In this document: positions 1-7,311 of the stretch, piece by piece
Layout: every line of letters starts with the position of its first letter
Numbering within the stretch: position 1 is the first letter of the stretch
Assembly (NCBI GenBank): GCA_902805845.1
Contig: CADCUI010000001.1
Location: 1 to 64,000 of the forward strand
Direction of reading: 5' to 3'
From: an uncultured Nocardioidaceae bacterium
GTDB taxonomy: Bacteria; Actinomycetota; Actinomycetes; Propionibacteriales; Nocardioidaceae
Length of the DNA: 64,000 nt
The notes under the pieces: model-generated
The model's database searches: none
Told to the model about the DNA's origin: nothing
Seen by the model: the letters and a program-made list of their open reading frames with translations, nothing else
Program-made: the position numbers and the translations under genes

Positions 1-634
1 AGCGAGGGCCGGGCTGACCGACAGCGGCGACGTACGCCACGTTCTCGATCGCTCGAGCCACGGCCAAGGACCGCCAGTGGTGCACCTTCCGAGGGCCGGC
101 GACCCACGCGGACGGCACGACGTACAGGTCGACCCCAGCGCGAGAGAGCTGTCGCGCCAGCTCGGGGAAGCGCATGTCGTAGCAGGTCATCAGCCCGACC
201 CTGACCCCGCCGACCTCAACCACCACGGGCGTGCGGCTGCCGGCGACCAGACGGTCGGACTCCCGGAAGCCGAAGGAGTCGTAGAGATGGATCTTGCGGT
301 AGGCGCCGCGCAGCCCACCGCCGTCGACGACGACCAACGTGTTGTGCGGCCGTTGCTCGTCCTCACTGCGCTCCACCATGCCTGCGACCCAGGTGCCGCC
401 CTGGGCGGCCGCCTTGGCGATGAGACCGGTGACGAACGGGCCGTCGAGCGGCTCGGCGTCGGGGCCCAGCGGCTCGTCAGGGGCACCGGCGTCGCGCTGG
501 AAGTACTCCGGCAGCACCACCAGGTCGGCGTCGCCGACCGACAGCTGGTCCAGGTAGGCGAGGTTGTCCGCGGGCACCGTCGCGGAGGCGGTCTGCACCA
601 GCGCCAGGCGCAGGGATGACGGCGGAGGAGGCAC
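1..634 (-). CDS. Carbon-nitrogen hydrolase (nitrilase superfamily), 3' end beyond window
   Basis: Predicted amidase of the nitrilase superfamily, hydrolysing a non-peptide C-N bond in the cytoplasm; the substrate cannot be told. The Glu-Lys-Cys triad is visible: Glu in LPEYF (about residue 43), Lys in YRKIHLYD (about 120), and Cys in MTCYDMRFPE (about 156), followed by the usual VPSAW stretch. The start is taken as a GTG at 634 after a GGGAAGG-like purine run; 211 codons are seen and the C-terminus lies outside the window. It is divergent from the MobA-like gene with only 36 nt between. Family assignment is firm; omega-amidase or a related activity is possible but unproven. Confidence 0.88.
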   Translation of the reverse strand, partial: MPPPPSSLRLALVQTASATVPADNLAYLDQLSVGDADLVVLPEYFQRDAGAPDEPLGPDAEPLDGPFVTGLIAKAAAQGGTWVAGMVERSEDEQRPHNTLVVVDGGGLRGAYRKIHLYDSFGFRESDRLVAGSRTPVVVEVGGVRVGLMTCYDMRFPELARQLSRAGVDLYVVPSAWVAGPRKVHHWRSLAVARAIENVAYVAAVGQPGPR

Positions 635-670
635 GGGCCCCACCTTCCCACCCTTGGGCACACTGGGGCC

Positions 671-1315
671 ATGACGGACCCGACGGGCTGGCCGCGGCGC
701 GGGGCGGTCGTCCTCTCCGGCGGGACCGCGGCCCGCATGGACGGCGCAGACAAGGCCTCGCTCGAGCTGGACGGAGTCACGCTCCTGGAGCGAGCCCTCG
801 CCGCCACGGTCGGAGCCGTCGAGGTCGTGGTCGTCGGCGACGAGGTCCCCACCAGCAGACCGGTCACGTGGACCCGTGAGGACCCCGCCGGGGGCGGCCC
901 GGCCGCCGGCCTGCTGGCCGCGCTCGACCGGTTCCTCCACGCGCCGGACCTGCTGGCCGTGCTCGCCGTCGACATGCCCCGGGTCACGCCGGGCACCTTC
1001 GCGCGGCTCGAGGCCGCTCTGGGCGCGGCGACCGGCGGCGAGACCTCGGAGCAGCACGCGGGCGGTTCCCCGGCGTACGACGGCGCCCTGCTGGTCGACG
1101 GACGCGGCCGACGCCAGCCGCTGTGCGCCGTCTACCGGCGCACCGCGCTCCACCGGGCGCGCGCGGCCAATGCGGAGCAGGAGCACGGCCTTCCCATGCA
1201 CCGGCTGACCGCCGGCCTGCGGCTGGCCGAGGTGCCCGCCGCGCAGGACGAGGCGGTCGACGTGGACACCTGGGCAGACCTCCGCGCGCTGCGGGAGCCT
1301 CCCGACAGGCCGTGA
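671..1315 (+). CDS. mobA: MobA-like molybdenum cofactor guanylyltransferase
   Basis: A 214-residue NTP-transferase of the MobA type, which would attach GMP to molybdopterin to form the guanine dinucleotide cofactor. The N-terminal nucleotide-binding signature LSGGTAARMDGADKA (residues about 16-30) is the family's LAGGxSxRMGxDKA with the usual Gly, Arg and Lys kept, and LAVDMPRVTP near residue 98 is the metal-binding LAxDxP motif. Length is normal for stand-alone MobA. The downstream DUF6457 gene is a common partner in actinobacteria and is often annotated with molybdopterin-guanine functions. Other molybdenum genes are not in this window, so another NTP transferase specificity cannot be excluded. 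Confidence 0.8.
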   Translation: MTDPTGWPRRGAVVLSGGTAARMDGADKASLELDGVTLLERALAATVGAVEVVVVGDEVPTSRPVTWTREDPAGGGPAAGLLAALDRFLHAPDLLAVLAVDMPRVTPGTFARLEAALGAATGGETSEQHAGGSPAYDGALLVDGRGRRQPLCAVYRRTALHRARAANAEQEHGLPMHRLTAGLRLAEVPAAQDEAVDVDTWADLRALREPPDRP

Positions 1316-1363
1316 CGGGCGCGACGGCTTGCGGTCGCTGGTCGGGGCGACGAACCTGGGCAC

Positions 1364-1621
1364 GTGACCCTCCACAACTGGATCGACGAGCTCATGGATG
1401 CCCTCGACATCGAGGTGGAGATGGACGCCGGGCTGGTGCTCGACGTCGCTCGCGCAGCGGCGCACCAGGTGCAGCGGCCGGCCGCCCCGGTCAGCACCTT
1501 CCTGCTGGGCTACGCGGCCGCCTTGGCCGGCGGCAAGGCCGAGACGGTCGAGGAGCTCGCCGGCCGGGTGGTGGCGCTGGCGGACAGGTGGGAGGGCGGC
1601 GACGGCGCGACGACGTCCTAG
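1364..1621 (+). CDS. DUF6457 domain protein, partner of MobA-like protein
   Basis: An 85-residue acidic helical protein beginning with GTG and the sequence TLHNWIDELMDAL. It matches my recollection of DUF6457, a short actinobacterial family often found directly after, or fused to, MobA-type nucleotidyltransferases. No catalytic motif is visible; the central Ala-rich stretch (PVSTFLLGYAAALAGG) is the family's most recognisable segment. It lies 48 nt after mobA and its stop overlaps the -10-like hexamer of the next gene. A role in molybdenum cofactor maturation is inferred only from neighbourhood. Confidence 0.7.
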   Translation: MTLHNWIDELMDALDIEVEMDAGLVLDVARAAAHQVQRPAAPVSTFLLGYAAALAGGKAETVEELAGRVVALADRWEGGDGATTS

Positions 1622-1624
1622 CCT
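1619..1624 (+). promoter_or_regulatory. -10 hexamer TAGCCT, leaderless start of quinone oxidoreductase
   Basis: TAGCCT followed by 6 nt and then the GTG start; the TAG is also the stop codon of the preceding gene. Position and sequence match other starts in this window. No -35 element is evident. Confidence 0.45.
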
Positions 1625-1630
1625 GGGCCG

Positions 1631-2623
1631 GTGCGCGCGATCGTCGCCTCCGAGCCCGGAGGACCCGAAGTCCTGACCTTCACCGACCGGCCCGAGCCGG
1701 AGCCGGCAGCCGGCGAGGTCGTCGTCGAGGTCGCGGCCACGGCCGTCAACCGTGCCGACCTCCTGCAACGGCGCGGTCTCTACCCGCCACCGCCCGGAGC
1801 CAGCGACATCCTGGGGCTGGAGTGCAGCGGCTGGGTCTCCGCGCTGGGGGAGGGAGTGGACGGCTGGCAGGTCGGCGACCCCGTCTGCGCTCTGCTGTCG
1901 GGGGGCGGGTACGCCGAGCGCGTGAACGTTCCTGCTGGGCAGCTGATGCCGGTGCCGGACGGGCTCGACGTCCAGACCGCGGCCGCGCTCCCCGAGGTGG
2001 CCTGCACGGTGTGGTCGAACGTCGCGATGGTGGCGCACCTCCAGCCCCTGGAGACGCTCCTCGTCCACGGCGGAGCCGGCGGCATCGGCACCTTCGCCGT
2101 CCAGCTGGCGCATGCCCTGGGATCCACCGTCATCGCCACCGCCGGCTCGGCCGAGAAGCTGGCTGTGTGCCGGCGGCTCGGGGCGGACGTGGCGGTGAAC
2201 TACCGCGAGCAGGACTTCGTCGAGGAGGTCCGCGCGGCGACCGACGGCCGCGGAGCCGACGTCATCCTCGACAACATGGGTGCGGCCTATCTCGGGCGCA
2301 ACGTCGACGCGCTCGCAGCCGAGGGGCGGCTGGTGGTCATCGGGATGCAGGGCGGCTCGAAGGCCGAGCTCGATCTCGGGCGGCTCCTCGCCAAGCGAGG
2401 TGCGGTCATCGCCACCGCGCTGCGGTCGCGCCCGACCGACCAGAAGGCCGCGATCTGCGCGGCGGTCCGGGAGCGGGTGTGGCCGCTGGTCGCGGCCGGC
2501 GAGGTCGAGCCGATCGTGCACGCCCGGTACCCGCTCTCCGAGGCAGCCGCGGCGCACGCCGAGGTGGAGGCCGGCAGGAGCATCGGCAAGGTCCTGCTCA
2601 CCCTGCGGTCAGGACCGGGTTAG
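1631..2623 (+). CDS. NAD(P)H:quinone oxidoreductase, zinc-independent MDR family
   Basis: A 330-residue medium-chain dehydrogenase/reductase of the quinone oxidoreductase (QOR/PIG3) type, expected to reduce quinones or activated alkenes with NADPH. The N-terminal GroES-like domain carries NRADLLQRRGLYPPPPGASDILG, typical of the PIG3 branch, and the nucleotide-binding domain has VHGGAGGIGTFAVQLA at about residues 140-155. The Cys/His set that binds catalytic zinc in alcohol dehydrogenases is absent, as expected. It starts with GTG without a Shine-Dalgarno sequence, consistent with leaderless expression. The natural substrate is unknown. Confidence 0.88.
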   Translation: MRAIVASEPGGPEVLTFTDRPEPEPAAGEVVVEVAATAVNRADLLQRRGLYPPPPGASDILGLECSGWVSALGEGVDGWQVGDPVCALLSGGGYAERVNVPAGQLMPVPDGLDVQTAAALPEVACTVWSNVAMVAHLQPLETLLVHGGAGGIGTFAVQLAHALGSTVIATAGSAEKLAVCRRLGADVAVNYREQDFVEEVRAATDGRGADVILDNMGAAYLGRNVDALAAEGRLVVIGMQGGSKAELDLGRLLAKRGAVIATALRSRPTDQKAAICAAVRERVWPLVAAGEVEPIVHARYPLSEAAAAHAEVEAGRSIGKVLLTLRSGPG

Positions 2624-2641
2624 CGCCTCACGCGGGCTGGA

Positions 2642-2647
2642 TACTCT
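2642..2647 (+). promoter_or_regulatory. -10 hexamer TACTCT before bpa
   Basis: TACTCT fits TANNNT and ends 7 nt before the ATG of bpa, so transcription would begin at or next to the start codon. Confidence 0.45.
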
Positions 2648-2654
2648 CGAAGGC

Positions 2655-3245
2655 ATGACCCAGCAGCCGACGAACGACCCGAGCGGGACCTCCTCCGACG
2701 AGCGCGACCCCCGCGTCGTGGTGATCGGCCCCAACGGCATGGCCGTCAGTGGGGGTCAGCAGCCGGGCCCCGACGAGTCGGCGCAGGACGACGAGCCCCA
2801 CGTCACCGACCTCGTCGAGCAACCGGCGAAGGTGATGCGCATCGGCGGGATGATCCGCCAGCTCCTCGAGGAGGTGAAGTCGGCACCGCTCGACGAGGCC
2901 TCGCGCGCCCGGTTGGCCAACGTCTACGAGTCGTCCATCAACGAGCTGAAGTCGGGGCTCGCCCCGGAGCTGGTCGAGGAGCTCGAGCGGCTCTCCCTGC
3001 CCTTCGCCTCGGAGGCTCCGTCGGAGGCCGAGCTGAGGATCGCCCAGGCGCAGCTGGTGGGCTGGCTCGAGGGGCTCTTCCACGGGATCCAGACCGCGAT
3101 CTACGCACAGCAGATGGCGGCGCGTGCTCAGCTCGAGCAGATGCGACGTGCGCTTCCCCCGGGGCTGGCGCAGGCGGTGGAGCAGGGTGCTCCCCTTCCG
3201 CCCGAGCAGGGTGAGGGCGGCCGCAGCGGCGGCATGTACCTCTAA
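2655..3245 (+). CDS. bpa: Bacterial proteasome activator Bpa
   Basis: A 196-residue protein of the DUF2587 family (Bpa/PafE; Rv3780 in M. tuberculosis), an ATP-independent ring that docks on the 20S proteasome and feeds it unfolded proteins. The conserved helical core runs from HVTDLVEQPAKVMRIGGMIRQ (about residue 50) through GWLEGLFHGIQTAIYAQQMAARAQLEQMRR. The C-terminus GGMYL ends in the Hb-Tyr-X motif (Met-Tyr-Leu) needed to insert into proteasome pockets. The N-terminal 45 residues are polar and low in complexity, normal for the family. Its presence implies a proteasome encoded elsewhere. It is convergent with the next gene, with 3 nt between stops. Confidence 0.95.
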   Translation: MTQQPTNDPSGTSSDERDPRVVVIGPNGMAVSGGQQPGPDESAQDDEPHVTDLVEQPAKVMRIGGMIRQLLEEVKSAPLDEASRARLANVYESSINELKSGLAPELVEELERLSLPFASEAPSEAELRIAQAQLVGWLEGLFHGIQTAIYAQQMAARAQLEQMRRALPPGLAQAVEQGAPLPPEQGEGGRSGGMYL

Positions 3246-3248
3246 GGG

Positions 3249-3824
3249 TCAGCTTCCCGACGAGCGGCGGCGGCGCAGCCACACCGCACCGGCGAGGAGC
3301 ACGGCGCCGGCCGCTCCGGCGTACACCAGGCGCTGGTCGTGGCCGGAGCCCGTCGCCGGTCCGCCGGCGACCGGCTGGTCCGCAACAGGGTCGAGCAGCC
3401 GGCTGACCGTCGCGATGGAGACGTTCCCCGTGCCGCCGCACAGCGAGCCTCGCAGGCTGTCCCCCGAGCGCTGCAGGAAGAACACGTAGCGGCGGCCGCC
3501 CACGATGCCTTCCAGCCCGCACGAGGCACCGGACGACGCCGACTCGACCTCGACGATCTCGTGGGCTCGCCCCTTGTACACGTCGCTGATCCGCACCCGG
3601 TAGGTCGTGGTGTCGCCCGCCCCCAGGAGAGGCAGGCGCCCCGGCCGGTCGACCTCCAGGACCGTGGCGGTGGCGATGAGGTCCGCACCGTCGACGAACT
3701 GCCTCGGTGACTGGGTGACGCACGAGCAGGCGTATGCCGGGGCGGGTGCCGCGACGACCAGCAGGAGCCCGGTCACCAATGCCCCCAGTCCTGCCAGCAG
3801 TGCCCTCATGGTCCTGTGACGCAC
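3249..3824 (-). CDS. Secreted, membrane-anchored TIMP/NTR-like protein
   Basis: A 191-residue exported protein. Residues 1-32 form a signal peptide with a hydrophobic core ending APAPAYA; the mature protein would start with Cys-Ser-Cys, the arrangement seen at the N-terminus of tissue inhibitors of metalloproteinases (NTR fold). The body has DLIATATVLEV and VRISDVYKG strands typical of bacterial TIMP-like proteins, plus two further Cys residues suited to disulfides. Near residues 168-182 is one hydrophobic segment followed by RRRR, a sorting-like membrane anchor. It lacks LPXTG. Protease inhibition is not established for the bacterial family; the role is unknown. Confidence 0.7.
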   Translation of the reverse strand: MRHRTMRALLAGLGALVTGLLLVVAAPAPAYACSCVTQSPRQFVDGADLIATATVLEVDRPGRLPLLGAGDTTTYRVRISDVYKGRAHEIVEVESASSGASCGLEGIVGGRRYVFFLQRSGDSLRGSLCGGTGNVSIATVSRLLDPVADQPVAGGPATGSGHDQRLVYAGAAGAVLLAGAVWLRRRRSSGS

Positions 3825-3871
3825 AGAACGGCCTTCCGGTTCCCGGAGCCCCTGCGGGCGGCGGGTGAACG

Positions 3872-4177
3872 TCAGGGGGCCAGCACCAGATCCGCTCGCT
3901 CACCTGGGTCACAGGCCGCGAGGTACCACCGTTGCGCGGCGATGTAGCGCTGCTGGTCCGGGCCCTCGACGTCGGGCACCGACCCGTCATGGGCGGCCAG
4001 CCGGCGTACCGACACCTCGAACGCCACGTCGAGGAAGATGACCCGGTCCCAGCACCCGGCGAGCTCCGGTCGCTGGCAGAACAACCCGTCGACCAGGAGC
4101 ACCCCCTCCGCGGGCACTGCGAGGGGCGGCAGGTCGAGCAGGGCGTCGGTGGACACGTCGATGGACGCCCGCACCAC
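3872..4177 (-). pseudogene. Uridine kinase remnant lacking its P-loop half
   Basis: A 101-codon reading frame whose sequence matches only the second half of actinobacterial uridine kinases (about 200 residues): STDALLDLP, the GVLLVDGLF strand, DRVIFLDVAFEVSVRRLA, then QQRYIAAQRWYLAACDP and RADLVL. The N-terminal half with the GxxxxGKT phosphate loop and the DDF nucleoside motif is absent: directly upstream, in every frame, lies the intact 3' end of the HAD hydrolase gene. The C-terminus also stops early. The frame starts with tandem GTG codons and has no internal stop. It cannot act as a kinase; a deletion that removed the 5' half is the simplest reading. Confidence 0.65.
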
Positions 4178-4208
4178 CGCCGCCGCACGCTCAGCAGGTC
4201 CGTCGCGA

Positions 4209-5072
4209 TCACCGCAGGAACAGCTCCTCGAGCACCCGTGCCACGCCGTCCTCGTCGTTGCGCGGCGCGATGCGGTCCGCGGCCGCCGCCGTCAAGGGGT
4301 GGGCGTTGGCCATGGCGTACGACGTGCCGGCCCACTGCAGCATCGCGACGTCGTTGGGCATGTCGCCGAACGCCACGACCTCGGTCGGTGAGATGCCGAG
4401 CTCCTCGCACAGCAGCGCCAGGGTGCTGGCCTTGGTGACGCCCGCGGCGCTCATCTCGATCAGCGCGGTGGTCGACGACCACGTCGTGGTCACGAGCGGT
4501 CCGACCAGCTGGCCCACCTGAGCCCAGTAGTCCTCGGGTCCCAGGTCGGGATGGAGCGCCAGCATCTTGACCACCGTCTCGTCGAAGACGTCCTCCAGCG
4601 GGCCCACGACCACCTCGGATCGCTGCTCGTGGACGCTCGGGACGAAGTCGGGCTCCCGGCCGAAGCCGGTGGTCCTCTCGAGGGCGAACGTGGAGCCGGG
4701 CAACGCCGCCCTGATCAGGCCGGCGACCTCCAGGCCGACCTCTCGAGGGATCGGGCGTGCCTGTGCCACCGCGTGGGCGGCCACGTCGTAGACGATGCCG
4801 CCGTTGCTGCAGACCGCGAGACCGTGCTCACCGACGTGGTGCCACAGCGCATCCATCCACCGGACCGGCCGGCCGGTGAGGAAGACGACCGTGATGCCGC
4901 GCTGCTCGACCGCCTCGAGGACGCCGCGCGTGCGGTCGGTGACCGTCCCGTCGGTGTGCAGGAGGGTGCCGTCCAGGTCCGTGGCCACGAGCCGGAGGCC
5001 GACGTCCTTCGCGCCGCGGACGCCTTGCACGTGGGAGGCCTCGTGTTCGGTGTCCCTGGAGCCCGCCTTCAC
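4209..5072 (-). CDS. HAD-IIB (Cof-type) phosphatase
   Basis: A 287-residue haloacid-dehalogenase hydrolase of the Cof class, probably dephosphorylating a small phosphorylated metabolite in the cytoplasm. Motif I is TDLDGTLL with both catalytic Asp, motif II is FLTGRP, motif III Lys lies in TKASTLALL, and motif IV is FGDMPNDVAML; the long cap between motifs II and III is the C2-type. The start is set at a GTG overlapping the stop of the upstream HAD gene by 4 nt; a GTG at 5030, closer to the domain, is an alternative. Third gene in the serS-HAD-HAD string; substrate unknown. Confidence 0.88.
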   Translation of the reverse strand: MKAGSRDTEHEASHVQGVRGAKDVGLRLVATDLDGTLLHTDGTVTDRTRGVLEAVEQRGITVVFLTGRPVRWMDALWHHVGEHGLAVCSNGGIVYDVAAHAVAQARPIPREVGLEVAGLIRAALPGSTFALERTTGFGREPDFVPSVHEQRSEVVVGPLEDVFDETVVKMLALHPDLGPEDYWAQVGQLVGPLVTTTWSSTTALIEMSAAGVTKASTLALLCEELGISPTEVVAFGDMPNDVAMLQWAGTSYAMANAHPLTAAAADRIAPRNDEDGVARVLEELFLR

Positions 5073-5923
5073 CGCGCGGGGAACCAGCGGGCCAGCTCGC
5101 GGGCAACCCCGTCGTCCTGGACGGGGTCGGTGACGTCGTCGGCCGCTTCCCGCACCTCGAGCGGGGCCTGGCCCATGGCGACGCCCCGGCCGGCCCACTC
5201 GAGCATCTCGATGTCGTTGCGACCGTCCCCGATCGCGAGGACGTCCTCGGCCCCCACCCCGAGCCGCTCGCAGACCGAGGCGAGACCGGAGGCCTTTGAC
5301 ACCCCCGTGGGCGCGAGGTCGAGCCACGCCGTCCACCCGATGTAGTAGTTGATGCCGTGCAGGCCGACCTTCTCGGCGAGCTCCACGAAGTCTCGCTCGC
5401 TGGCGTCGGGGTCGCGGAGGATCACCCGGGTGACCGGCTCGGCGACGAGCTCGTCGACCGACTCCAGCACCATCTCGCCGGTGATCTCGCCCTCGGGGAA
5501 GTGCCGGTTGACGCGGTAGCCGACGCCGATCTCCTCGACGGCCACCAGCGCGTGCGGGACGTGCTCGAGGAGGAGCTTGACGACCTCGCTGGCGTCGAAG
5601 GTGACCGTCGTGAGCACCTCCACCGGGGGGTAGGCGAACGTCACCGAGCCGTTCGAGGCGACCGTCAACGCCCGATCGTCCGCGGGGCGGGGCAGGCCGA
5701 GCATGTCCAGCACCCGGGTGATCCCGAACGTGGAGCGCCCGGTCGCCAGCACCACGTGGGCCCCGGCGTCGACGGCGCGGTCGACGGCAGCGCGTACGAC
5801 GGGCGACACGGTCTCGTCCACCGTGTTGGAGGCGACGCCGTGGCCGGCGGTGAAGAGCGTCCCGTCGATGTCGAGCGCGACGAGCCGCGGCCGCCAGCCC
5901 GCCGGCCGGTGCGCACCGCTCAT
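5069..5923 (-). CDS. HAD-IIB (Cof-type) phosphatase
   Basis: A 284-residue HAD hydrolase related to its downstream neighbour, so the pair looks like an old duplication. Motif I is LDIDGTLF, motif II LATGRS, motif III Lys in [11 protein letters not shown] and motif [13 protein letters not shown], all key residues intact, with a C2 cap in between. Its ATG overlaps the serS stop (ATGA), and its own stop overlaps the next start, which suggests translational coupling. HAD-IIB genes next to serS occur widely in actinobacteria (an Rv3813c-type protein lies near serS in mycobacteria). Likely substrates are sugar or nucleotide phosphates; none can be assigned. Confidence 0.9.
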   Translation of the reverse strand: MSGAHRPAGWRPRLVALDIDGTLFTAGHGVASNTVDETVSPVVRAAVDRAVDAGAHVVLATGRSTFGITRVLDMLGLPRPADDRALTVASNGSVTFAYPPVEVLTTVTFDASEVVKLLLEHVPHALVAVEEIGVGYRVNRHFPEGEITGEMVLESVDELVAEPVTRVILRDPDASERDFVELAEKVGLHGINYYIGWTAWLDLAPTGVSKASGLASVCERLGVGAEDVLAIGDGRNDIEMLEWAGRGVAMGQAPLEVREAADDVTDPVQDDGVARELARWFPAR

Positions 5924-7206
5924 CGAGCAGCCGCGCCGAGCGGCTCCAGGGCCTCGCGACCGCGGAGATAGGGCCGGAGCGCCTCCGGCACGGTCACGGA
6001 GCCGTCGGCCTGCTGGTGGGTCTCCAGGATCGCCACGATCGTCCGGGTCATGGCGCACAGGGTCCCGTTGAGCGTGGCGAGCGGCCGTGTTCCGCCGCTG
6101 AACCGGCCACGGATGTCGAGCCGCCGGGCCTGGAAGTCGGTGCAGTTCGAGGTGGACGTCAGCTCCCGGTAGCGGCCCTGGGTGGGGATCCAGGCCTCGC
6201 AGTCGAACTTGCGCTGTGCCGACAGCCCGAGGTCGCCCGCCGCCACGTCGATGACCCGGAACGCCAGTCCGAGCTTGGTGAGGAACTCCTTCTCCCACGC
6301 CAGCAGCCGCTGGTGCTCGGCGTAGGACTCCTCGACGGTGGTGTAGGTGAACATCTCCACCTTGTCGAACCAGTGCACCCGGATGATGCCGGTGGTGTCC
6401 TTGCCGTAGGAGCCCGCCTCCTTGCGGTAGCAGGGGCTGAAGGCGGCGTACCGCAGCGGCAGCCGGGCGGGGTCGAGGATCTCGTCGGAGTGGTACGCCG
6501 CCAGCGGCACCTCCGAGGTGCCGACGAGGTAGAGCTCCTCGCCCTCGATCCGGTAGACGTCCTCAGCGGCCTGGCCGAGGAACCCGGTGCCGTCCATGGC
6601 ACGGGGCCGCACCAGTGCCGGCGGGATCACCGGGGTGAAGCCGGCGTCGCGCGCCTGGTCCATGGCGAGGTTGACAAGGGCGAGCTCGAGGTCGGCCCCG
6701 ACCCCGGTCAGGTAGTAGAAACGGGCGCCCGACACCTTGGCGCCACGGTCGATGTCGATGGCCCCGAGGGTCCGGCCGAGCTCGATGTGGTCCTTGGGCT
6801 CGAAACCCTCTGTAGTGAAGTCGCGCGGCTCACCGACGTGCTCGAGGACGACGTAGTCCTCCTCGCCGCCCGCGGGCGCCTCCTCCGCAGCCGGGTTGGG
6901 GATGTCCATGACGATGCGCCGAAACGCGTCCTCGGCCTCGCCCTGCGCCGCCTCGGCAACCTTCACCTCAGCAGCCAGCGCCCGGGTGCGGTCCAGCAGG
7001 TTCTGTCGCTCCTCGCCCTGGGCGCGGGAGACCTGCTTGCCCAGCGCCTTCTGCTCGCTGCGGGCCCGCTCGAACTCCACGATCGCGCTCCGTCGCCGTT
7101 CGTCGGCGGCGGCCGCCTCGTCCACGACCGCCGGCGACAGCCCGCGTCGCTGCTGAGCAGCGCGGAGGCGGTCGGCGTCGTCGCGGAGGAGCCGTGGATC
7201 GATCAC
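5920..7206 (-). CDS. serS: Seryl-tRNA synthetase
   Basis: A 428-residue class II aminoacyl-tRNA synthetase charging tRNA-Ser with serine. The N-terminal third is the antiparallel coiled-coil arm (about residues 30-105, rich in Glu/Arg/Ala heptads) that grips the long variable arm of tRNA-Ser. The catalytic domain shows motif 2 ([18 protein letters not shown]) and the serine/ATP site [18 protein letters not shown], then motif 3 around [16 protein letters not shown]. Length is typical. It starts with GTG, with no Shine-Dalgarno sequence but a -10-like hexamer 6 nt upstream, so leaderless translation is likely. It heads the operon running into two HAD genes. Confidence 0.97.
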   Translation of the reverse strand: MIDPRLLRDDADRLRAAQQRRGLSPAVVDEAAAADERRRSAIVEFERARSEQKALGKQVSRAQGEERQNLLDRTRALAAEVKVAEAAQGEAEDAFRRIVMDIPNPAAEEAPAGGEEDYVVLEHVGEPRDFTTEGFEPKDHIELGRTLGAIDIDRGAKVSGARFYYLTGVGADLELALVNLAMDQARDAGFTPVIPPALVRPRAMDGTGFLGQAAEDVYRIEGEELYLVGTSEVPLAAYHSDEILDPARLPLRYAAFSPCYRKEAGSYGKDTTGIIRVHWFDKVEMFTYTTVEESYAEHQRLLAWEKEFLTKLGLAFRVIDVAAGDLGLSAQRKFDCEAWIPTQGRYRELTSTSNCTDFQARRLDIRGRFSGGTRPLATLNGTLCAMTRTIVAILETHQQADGSVTVPEALRPYLRGREALEPLGAAAR

Positions 7207-7212
7207 CGGGTC

Positions 7213-7218
7213 ATGCTA
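7213..7218 (-). promoter_or_regulatory. -10 hexamer TAGCAT, leaderless start of serS
   Basis: Reading the minus strand, TAGCAT is followed by 6 nt and the serS GTG. No recognisable -35 hexamer lies 16-19 nt further upstream. Confidence 0.45.
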
Positions 7219-7311
7219 TCGACGCGGCGGCAGCCATACTGATCCGCGGACCCGCCGCTGCCGCCGTCGGCGAGGTCATGCCCTTGTCCGGCCTCACGGT
7301 GAAGGAGCCCC

